Below, in pieces: positions 16,701-21,510 of a stretch of DNA of 21,510 nucleotides. A program made the translations under genes and the position numbers. Position 1 is the first letter of the stretch, and every line of letters starts with the position of its first letter. The notes under the pieces are model-generated. The model ran no database searches. It saw only the letters and a program-made list of their open reading frames with translations, and had not been told where the DNA came from. The stretch spans positions 1-21,510 of the forward strand of contig SKSI01000028.1 in assembly GCA_007123065.1 (NCBI GenBank). Reading direction: 5' to 3'. The DNA is from Bacteroidales bacterium (GTDB lineage Bacteria; Bacteroidota; Bacteroidia; Bacteroidales; UBA7960).

Positions 16701-16859
16701 CTATTTTTTTTGTGCGAAGTAATCTTTCACCTTATCCGCATCTACAATATCTTCCTCAAAAGCGTATGCGCCAGACTTTTCAGATTTTTGCATCCGGATC
16801 ACCTTGGCGTAACTTTTGCCGGTTCCTGTCTTTAATGTTGCAACAACTTTCTTTGCCAT
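16701..16859 (-). CDS. DUF4295 small protein, probable ribosomal protein bL38
   Basis: A 52-residue basic protein read on the minus strand from ATG 16859-16857 to TAG 16703-16701. It opens MAKKVVATLKTGTGKSYAKV, has a SEKSGAYAFEEDIV middle and ends DYFAQKK. This is the DUF4295 family, which in Bacteroidota follows rpmG. From memory, a cryo-EM structure of the Flavobacterium johnsoniae ribosome found a new Bacteroidota protein named bL38, and I believe it is this family; that link should be confirmed. Spacing to rpmG is only 9 bp, so the two are co-transcribed. The plus-strand ORF across this stretch (16595-16861) is an antisense shadow. Confidence 0.9.
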   Translation of the reverse strand: MAKKVVATLKTGTGKSYAKVIRMQKSEKSGAYAFEEDIVDADKVKDYFAQKK

Positions 16860-16868
16860 GATACAATC

Positions 16869-17057
16869 TTATTTAATTTCTTTATGAACAGTCATTTTTC
16901 TTAAGATGGGATTGAATTTTTTCAACTCCATCCGTTCCGGGTTGTTCTTTTTGTTTTTGGTAGTAATATACCGGGAAGTTCCGGGTACCCCGCTTTCTTT
17001 ATGCTCTGTACACTCCAAAATAACCTGGATCCGTGCTTCTTTCGTTTTCTTTGCCAT
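16869..17057 (-). CDS. rpmG: 50S ribosomal protein bL33
   Basis: A 62-residue structural protein of the large subunit near the E site. The pattern RIQVILECTEHKESGVPGTS, then RYITTKNKKN and LKKFNPILRKMTVHKEIK, is the Bacteroidota form of L33. It keeps only one Cys and lacks the paired CxxC zinc ligands, so it is the zinc-independent form. It is the first gene of the rpmG-DUF4295-ftsY-rimO run and has a strong phylum-type promoter about 30 bp upstream. In relatives I remember rpmB (bL28) sitting immediately upstream; here no L28 frame is present in 17058-17293. Confidence 0.95.
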   Translation of the reverse strand: MAKKTKEARIQVILECTEHKESGVPGTSRYITTKNKKNNPERMELKKFNPILRKMTVHKEIK

Positions 17058-17088
17058 GATCTAATAATCCCTTTATGTTTTAGGAGTG

Positions 17089-17121
17089 CAAAGATACATT
17101 TTTTCTTTCAACTATTACAAA
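17089..17121 (-). promoter_or_regulatory. Bacteroidota-type promoter of the rpmG operon
   Basis: On the minus strand TTTG (17121-17118) is followed after 21 bp by a perfect TATCTTTG (17096-17089). The predicted start gives a leader of about 25 nt before the rpmG ATG at 17057. This is the best promoter match in the window, as expected for a ribosomal protein gene. Confidence 0.7.
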
Positions 17122-17178
17122 AATACAGGAATAATTGTGGATTTTATATCGGTGCAGGGGAAAAAACCACGGCATTTT

Positions 17179-17209
17179 TTTGGATTTCCTGCAAATTTCC
17201 ATACCTTCG
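17179..17209 (+). promoter_or_regulatory. Candidate promoter of the FKBP gene
   Basis: TTTG (17179-17182), 19 bp, then TACCTTCG (17202-17209), one mismatch from TAnnTTTG. The leader to the ATG at 17294 would be about 78 nt, AT-rich and without obvious structure. It is divergent from the rpmG promoter, with about 60 bp between the two -33 elements. Confidence 0.5.
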
Positions 17210-17293
17210 CATTAAAAATCAAGCAGTTTCGGGATTTTCCTATCATAAAGAGAGGGAAAGTCCCGTAAATTTTTAACCAAAATCATTCTCATT

Positions 17294-17782
17294 ATGACAC
17301 AATCTGAAGCCAAAGTAATTGCACTCACATACGAACTCCGTAATGGGGGTCCTGAAGGAAATGTACTGGAAGCCGTAAAGGATGAACAGCCCATTGAGTT
17401 TCTTTTTGGAATAGGGCAATTAAACCAAAGCTTTGAAAATAATGTAAAGGGCCTCGACGAAGGAGAATCATTTAATTTTCTGATTGAAGCAGAAAAGGCA
17501 TATGGGCCTGTAAACGAAAAAGCCATTGTTGAGCTTCCCAAAAGCATTTTTGTGGTCGACGGTAAGTTGGCTGATGACTTGTTGGTTGAAGGCAACATCA
17601 TCAATATGGAGGACAAGGAAGGAAATCCGCATAGGGGCAAAGTTATGGACATTGGCGATGACAAGGTGAAAATGGATTTCAATCATCCTTTGGCCGGAAT
17701 GGATCTGCATTTTCACGGCAAGGTGATTAAAAAAAGAGACCCATCTGAAGAGGAATTAAATCAAGGCTATGTAAAGCCCTGA
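17294..17782 (+). CDS. SlyD-like FKBP-type peptidyl-prolyl isomerase
   Basis: A cytoplasmic prolyl isomerase and chaperone of 162 residues with no signal peptide. The FKBP part reads VIALTYELRNG, then PIEFLFGIGQLNQSFENNVKG, EAEKAYGPVNEKAIVELP and a closing NHPLAGMDLHFHGKV. Between the last two is the insert-in-flap chaperone domain that marks the SlyD group (about 75-125, with FVVDGKL and GNPHRGKVMDI). Unlike E. coli SlyD it has no His/Cys-rich metal-binding tail, ending SEEELNQGYVKP, so a nickel-delivery role is unlikely. It is divergent from rpmG and converges on the DUF454 gene 12 bp away. Confidence 0.9.
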   Translation: MTQSEAKVIALTYELRNGGPEGNVLEAVKDEQPIEFLFGIGQLNQSFENNVKGLDEGESFNFLIEAEKAYGPVNEKAIVELPKSIFVVDGKLADDLLVEGNIINMEDKEGNPHRGKVMDIGDDKVKMDFNHPLAGMDLHFHGKVIKKRDPSEEELNQGYVKP

Positions 17783-17794
17783 TCCTGAAATGAA

Positions 17795-18202
17795 TCACGT
17801 TTTTATTGTTTTGATGGCTGCAATGTGAATGGTTACTGCAATTGCAACCACCAGAAGCAACAGCCTCATCCAGGTGCTCTCCATAGCGAAGAGCGCTGTT
17901 AGCGTCATACTGATCCAAAGAAAGGATATAGCTCCAAACTTCACCCTGGCTGTAATTCCACGGTGATCCCAGTAATTACGAATATGCTTACCCAAATGCT
18001 TGTGGTTAATCAACCAATAATAAAAACGCCTTGAGCTTCTGGCATAGCAATAAGCTGACAACAACAAAAATGGTGTAGTAGGTAAAAGCGGTAAAGGAAT
18101 TCCCAGAAGCCCCAATCCAAGTGATATCGTGCCCGCCAGCAGAAAAAGATAGCGCTGAACGGGTGTAAGCTTTTTTCCAAAATGCGGTTTTTGCTCACTC
18201 AT
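17795..18202 (-). CDS. DUF454 (YbaN family) inner-membrane protein
   Basis: A 135-residue membrane protein of unknown function from the ATG at 18202. A longer open frame to 18280 adds 26 residues with no family likeness. The signature is LGLLGIPLPLLPTTPFLLLSAYCYARSS, in pieces across two hydrophobic segments near the N-terminus, then FYYWLINHKHLGKHIRNY and a C-terminal hydrophobic stretch (LLLLVVAIAVTIHIAA). I expect three to four membrane segments. No function has been settled for the family as far as I know. It is divergent from the hydrolase gene with 119 bp between them, in which no clear phylum-type promoter is visible on either strand. Confidence 0.85.
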   Translation of the reverse strand: MSEQKPHFGKKLTPVQRYLFLLAGTISLGLGLLGIPLPLLPTTPFLLLSAYCYARSSRRFYYWLINHKHLGKHIRNYWDHRGITARVKFGAISFLWISMTLTALFAMESTWMRLLLLVVAIAVTIHIAAIKTIKT

Positions 18203-18321
18203 TGGAAGAAGTTTAATATTTTTGACGATGATCCCGGTAACCCGAATCGATGGAACTAATGGCGCATTGGGGATAAACAATACTTTTAAAAAAGTTCAAA
18301 GATCGGAAAAAATAACATATC

Positions 18322-19290
18322 ATGGCATATGCTTTCGCGCGTGAACAGGGATTTTTCCTGAGCAGCTCCACCAGGAATCGTTTTTATGTCAGGAGTTTCT
18401 TCCCGGAAACGAACAAACCCAAGGCAATCGTCCTGATCATTACAGGTATGGCTGAACATACAGGGCGGTATAAAGAATTTGCCCATTTTCTGGTGGCTAA
18501 TGACTATGGTGTTTACATTTGTGACCATCCCGGACAGGGAAAGACAGCAGGGTCACCCTATCAGGCAGGTGTTCCGGAATGCAAACGGTTATGGCAGCAT
18601 ATGCTGGAGAACATACGTGCTCTTTATACAAACATTCGGAAAAATCAACCGGATATCCCTGTTTTTCTGTTTGGACACAGCATGGGATCCATCCTGGCCA
18701 GACATTTCACAGCCGTTTACCCTGTTTATATCCAGGGATTGATACTTTCCGGAAGCTTTATGCTCAACCCCTTTATCCTGGGACTGAGTTTGAACTTTGT
18801 CCGGCTCAAGATACTCTTTGAGGGGCACCGCAAAAAAAGCAAATGGTTTAACAAACTATTCTATAAAAACTTCAACAGGCATTTTAAGGATCGCCCGACG
18901 CTTTTTGAATGGATATCTTCTGACAGGGAGGCAGTGGATGCATACGTTAAGGATCCCTATTGCGGGATAAACTTCTCCAATGGGTTTTATTTACATCTTT
19001 TTAAAGGGATTGCACAGACCAGGCAAGCAGAGAGACTGCTTACATACAGAAAGTCGTTACCGGTGTTAATTTTAAGCGGACAGGATGATCCGGTAGGTGC
19101 CTTCGGAAAGGACGCGATCCGGATCCATCAGGAATTTTACAAACAAAATTTTCAGAATCTTTATTTGAAAATTTTTCCCGGCAGACACGAATTGCTCCAC
19201 GAAAAAAACAAAGAAGCGGTATATCAATACCTGCTGGAATGGATTAACCGGCGCTATGCCCTGAAAATCAACAAAGGAGTTGTGCTCTGA
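18322..19290 (+). CDS. Alpha/beta hydrolase, monoacylglycerol lipase/lysophospholipase-like
   Basis: A 322-residue serine hydrolase of the alpha/beta fold (S33/Hydrolase_4 group). The nucleophile elbow is FLFGHSMGS (Ser120), the acid is in LSGQDDPVG (Asp255 or Asp256) and the base is in GRHELLHE (His289). ITGMAEHTGRY (40-50) is the oxyanion-side motif of monoglyceride lipases, where family members usually have HG rather than TG. DHPGQGKTAGSP (68-79) is also typical. A basic cap region with FEGHRKKSKWFNKLFYKNF (167-185) may contact membranes. There is no signal peptide, so it is likely cytoplasmic, cleaving lipid monoesters; the substrate is not decidable. Its last 37 bp overlap the 3' end of the opposing stress-protein gene. 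Confidence 0.88.
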   Translation: MAYAFAREQGFFLSSSTRNRFYVRSFFPETNKPKAIVLIITGMAEHTGRYKEFAHFLVANDYGVYICDHPGQGKTAGSPYQAGVPECKRLWQHMLENIRALYTNIRKNQPDIPVFLFGHSMGSILARHFTAVYPVYIQGLILSGSFMLNPFILGLSLNFVRLKILFEGHRKKSKWFNKLFYKNFNRHFKDRPTLFEWISSDREAVDAYVKDPYCGINFSNGFYLHLFKGIAQTRQAERLLTYRKSLPVLILSGQDDPVGAFGKDAIRIHQEFYKQNFQNLYLKIFPGRHELLHEKNKEAVYQYLLEWINRRYALKINKGVVL

Positions 19291-20363
19291 TAGATCAGCT
19301 TGCGTGTCAGTCCAGGCTCAAACAACCTTGCCAGCAATCCCCGCTTTCTGTTTGTTAATGAAAACAGATCGATCTGATGCTTCTCCACAAATGAGGCTAC
19401 TTCTTTCAGGTTGTCATCCCCTTCAAGCAGATGGCACTCTACTTTGATGCCTTTTTTAATTTTTTTGAAATAGTCTTTTACCTGATCCATACGCAATTCA
19501 TCCAAGGGTTGCTTGGATTGCTTTGAGAGATGGATGCAATGAACGTTCACCTTAAATTCAGACAATATCGACAGCAACCTTCTGATTGCAACGTAATCAG
19601 AATCATCAAACTCAGTTGCATAAGCAACGTTTTTTACTTCTTTGCGGGCATCATATTTTGAATGTTCAGGGATCGCCATAACAGGAATTTTTGTCCTGTC
19701 AAGGACACGATAAACAACACTTCCAATAATATCACTTTGTTTTTCACCCTTTCCTTTGGTGCCAAGCACGATAATTCCTGGCTTATACTCCTTTGCCATT
19801 CGCGAGATCTCATCTTCAGTGATCCCTTCTCTCAGGGCATAGCCGATTTTTACATCGGCCATGTTGTTTTCAGCGGCCATTTTCCGTATGTCCTGAATAA
19901 AAGTCATCAAGCTCTTCCGTGCATTGGTTTCCATCTCACGCAGATTGATATCCATATCCACCTGTATAGAATAGGCATCAGTAATGGGAACCAGGTCCAC
20001 GATCGGAGCATAATATACATGGAGGATTTTTACTTCGGCTTTGATCTTACTCGCCAGATTAATGGCGTACATGCAAGCATTTCTTGAATAATCAGAAAAA
20101 TCGACAGCAACGAGAACCCGCCTGATTTCACGGGGATTTTTTTTATCTGCATACTCACGCTCCAACTGCCATTCGCTCATCAGACGCATGGCTTTCTCAA
20201 CGTCTTTGGTTTTAATCTGAATTTTCACCCCTTCAGGTGCAGCACCCTGAATCAGGTGAACATTGCTTAAATAACATTCAATACCTGCTGCCTCCAGACG
20301 TGCCTTCAGCACTTCTGCTGCAGTATAATGATCAGTTGCCAGTGTTACAAGTGATTCTTCCAT
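19254..20363 (-). CDS. DUF2007-Usp-Usp universal stress protein
   Basis: A 369-residue soluble protein from the ATG at 20363 (a TTG two codons upstream is the alternative). Residues about 3-65 form a DUF2007-type domain (SLVTLATDHYTAAEVLKARL, then GIECYLSN and GVKIQIKTKDVEKAMRLM), a small predicted signalling domain. Two universal-stress domains follow. The first (about 79-233, opening RRVLVAVDFSDYSRNA) has an exact ATP-binding pattern G-2x-G-9x-G-S in GTKGKGEKQSDIIGS (201-215). The second (about 243-369, opening KNVAYATEFDDSD) lacks that pattern and is probably a degenerate pseudo-dimer partner. It likely responds to starvation or envelope stress, but no target is visible. It converges on and overlaps the hydrolase gene. 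Confidence 0.88.
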   Translation of the reverse strand: MEESLVTLATDHYTAAEVLKARLEAAGIECYLSNVHLIQGAAPEGVKIQIKTKDVEKAMRLMSEWQLEREYADKKNPREIRRVLVAVDFSDYSRNACMYAINLASKIKAEVKILHVYYAPIVDLVPITDAYSIQVDMDINLREMETNARKSLMTFIQDIRKMAAENNMADVKIGYALREGITEDEISRMAKEYKPGIIVLGTKGKGEKQSDIIGSVVYRVLDRTKIPVMAIPEHSKYDARKEVKNVAYATEFDDSDYVAIRRLLSILSEFKVNVHCIHLSKQSKQPLDELRMDQVKDYFKKIKKGIKVECHLLEGDDNLKEVASFVEKHQIDLFSLTNRKRGLLARLFEPGLTRKLIYQSTTPLLIFRA

Positions 20364-20418
20364 AACCAAAGTTTTTTAAAATTTATGACGTATGTTATGA
20401 GTAAATATACGAAAAATA

Positions 20419-20454
20419 TAATAATTCAGCAAATGAAAACTTGCTGAATTATTA
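20419..20454 (-). terminator. Perfect 14-bp inverted repeat, likely terminator of the porin gene
   Basis: The arms 20419-20432 and 20441-20454 are perfectly complementary around an 8-base loop, with core TTCAGCAA/TTGCTGAA. Read on the minus strand it lies about 60 bp past the porin stop codon and is followed by a U-rich stretch containing five T in a row, which fits an intrinsic terminator. The stem is AT-rich, so it may be weak. It also lies upstream of the stress-protein gene, so a regulatory site is possible. Confidence 0.5.
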
Positions 20455-20515
20455 AGTTGATTTGTTTGGTTGTTGAATTGTTGATTCGTTTTCGCCCAAC
20501 GCAGACCATTTATCA

Positions 20516-21510
20516 TTAAAAGAAGTAAAGAGCGGTAAAAAGCAATCGCAGGTTATTCACCTCCCTGGCGTTCAGAACACGCCCTTTGTGATCGGGAACA
20601 CCATAGCCCGCTGCAGTGAATTCAACCTCCGTACAGAATGAAAGATTTCCTGAATTAAACACAATAGATGGTGCCAGCCGATATAGATAATCAATATCGT
20701 GACCCCTTCCGTAATAGGCTCCGACAACAGGATCAGAAGCACCAAAGTTTTTGCCGTAACCTACGAAGAATCCGCCCTGTACCTGGTCACCGTAAAGGAT
20801 ATTTCCCCAAACAGATAAATGATTCAAGGAGGTATATTCGATCATGCCTCCATCGTTATCGATGACACTTTCTGCATACCCTCCCATCATCAGATGCTCG
20901 CTAAGGTTCTGTCCGTAAATAGCCTTTCCTTTCAACTGGAAAAGATTTTGCCTGTAGCCGGCAAAAGCCATAAAAGCATAGCTACCAAGCGTTTCAGAAG
21001 TATAATGCAACCCACCGGTATCATCATTCATAATAAAATTTCTGGGTCTGATTGCCTTATAATCGACAGCAAGTCCGGTCGTGAAATGCTCTGATGCACG
21101 CATCCATTGCAAATGGAGGTTCGGCATATTGGCATTTCGGATGTATTCGGGCGTAGCGCCTTTGGGTCCGTCGCTGGCGTTGTCTCGCTGGGCAATCATC
21201 GACAGCATCCAGCGCGATTGATTGTTACTATAGCTCAGAGTCGCTTGCGGATTGCGTATGAAAGGCTGAAATGGTGCGCCTGTATTCAGTGAAACCACCG
21301 TCGGGAATACTTCCGGGGTAAACATCGGATGCCACCACTGTCCGAGCAACAATCCCCAACGTTCCCACTCCAGTTTCATATAGGCATGGCGCAAACGGAA
21401 ACCGTTTATGTCGGCATTTGTAACACCCGAAAAGTCGGCTTCAATCAGTCCGGACACGCGGGCACCAAATGCATCAGGTCCGTCGATCCTTGTCAGGATG
21501 CGCGAGGTGA
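20516..21510 (-). CDS. Outer-membrane beta-barrel porin, DcaP-like (5' end missing)
   Basis: The frame stops at 20516 and stays open to the right edge, so about 331 C-terminal residues are seen and the true start lies outside. A GTG at 21457 is internal, since coding sequence continues upstream of it. Alternating polar/aromatic strands, the FRLRHAYMKLEWERWGLLLGQ stretch in part, a GQWWHPMF turn, FNTGAP-like SLNTGAPFQPFIRNPQ and a final Phe (LFTALYFF) mark a trimeric-porin type barrel. I recall the combination of RLRHAY, GQ-W-HP and GAPF-PF-RNPQ from DcaP-like porins of Bacteroidota. It probably carries small hydrophilic or anionic solutes across the outer membrane; the substrate is unknown. 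The gene is followed by a likely terminator at 20419-20454. Confidence 0.75.
   Translation of the reverse strand, partial: TSRILTRIDGPDAFGARVSGLIEADFSGVTNADINGFRLRHAYMKLEWERWGLLLGQWWHPMFTPEVFPTVVSLNTGAPFQPFIRNPQATLSYSNNQSRWMLSMIAQRDNASDGPKGATPEYIRNANMPNLHLQWMRASEHFTTGLAVDYKAIRPRNFIMNDDTGGLHYTSETLGSYAFMAFAGYRQNLFQLKGKAIYGQNLSEHLMMGGYAESVIDNDGGMIEYTSLNHLSVWGNILYGDQVQGGFFVGYGKNFGASDPVVGAYYGRGHDIDYLYRLAPSIVFNSGNLSFCTEVEFTAAGYGVPDHKGRVLNAREVNNLRLLFTALYFF

Noticed and set aside
16595..16861. Plus-strand 88-codon ORF
   Set aside because: It is antisense to the DUF4295 gene and the gap before ftsY, with no recognisable family sequence.
17001..17276. Plus-strand 91- and 60-codon ORFs over the rpmG promoter gap
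   Set aside because: They overlap rpmG antisense and the divergent promoters, are rich in Phe from AT-rich DNA, and show no family features.
20516..21457. Porin gene starting at the GTG at 21457
   Set aside because: The frame continues open to the window edge with barrel-like sequence, so the GTG is an internal codon and the gene is partial.
1..21510. A novel defence, mobile or biosynthetic system
   Set aside because: Every gene of appreciable size fits a known housekeeping or envelope family, gene spacing is normal, and no integrase, transposase, toxin-antitoxin pair, reverse transcriptase or repeat-spacer array is visible.

Overview
The window looks like a housekeeping stretch of chromosome from a member of the Bacteroidota, most likely a Bacteroidales/Marinilabiliales-type organism. 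Several lines point there. The gene cut by the left edge ends in a type IX secretion (Por) sorting domain. The primary sigma factor is a short RpoD without region 1.1. Families largely confined to the phylum are present (DUF5606 and DUF4295). Several genes are preceded by the TTTG-N19-22-TAnnTTTG promoter of this phylum rather than -35/-10 boxes, and clear Shine-Dalgarno sequences are nearly absent. Base composition and codon use look even throughout. I found no transposase, integrase, tRNA, rRNA, CRISPR array or phage gene.

Layout. 1-1762 (+): the tail of a T9SS-secreted protein, a DUF5606 protein, and pyrD (class 2 dihydroorotate dehydrogenase). 1950-3170 (+): an exported two-lobed retropepsin-like aspartyl protease with a C-terminal PDZ domain. 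It converges on 3185-4942 (-), a periplasmic CpdB/5'-nucleotidase-family phosphoesterase. 5098-7593 (-): rpoD, with a clear terminator, and upstream of it a DegP/HtrA protease. 7818-14320 (+): a tight five-gene run of dapF, a GNAT acetyltransferase, mltG, a phosphohexomutase and a large exported M14 metallopeptidase. The first four genes overlap or lie within about 10 bp. The phosphohexomutase/M14 junction carries seven tandem copies of a heptamer. 14333-17057 (-): rpmG, DUF4295 (probably the Bacteroidota ribosomal protein bL38), ftsY and rimO, a translation/protein-targeting cluster. It is divergent from a SlyD-like FKBP gene (17294-17782, +), and each side has its own phylum-type promoter. 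17795-21510: a DUF454 membrane protein (-), a monoacylglycerol-lipase-like hydrolase (+) whose 3' end overlaps a DUF2007-Usp-Usp stress protein (-), and the 3' part of an outer-membrane porin (-) that runs off the right edge.

Functional themes are cell-wall precursor and peptidoglycan work (dapF, mltG, possibly the phosphohexomutase), envelope proteolysis and nucleotide scavenging (HtrA, aspartyl protease, M14 peptidase, phosphoesterase), and translation plus membrane targeting (rpmG, DUF4295, ftsY, rimO).

I looked for a new multi-gene system and did not find one. The points most worth a second look are small: the heptamer array at a gene junction, a class 2 PyrD with Cys where the catalytic Ser is expected, a dapF promoter so close to its GTG start that the mRNA may be leaderless, the DUF2007-Usp-Usp fusion, and the overlapping convergent 3' ends. 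No gene-free stretch exceeds 300 bases. The longest are 17058-17293 and 7594-7817, and both contain promoters.
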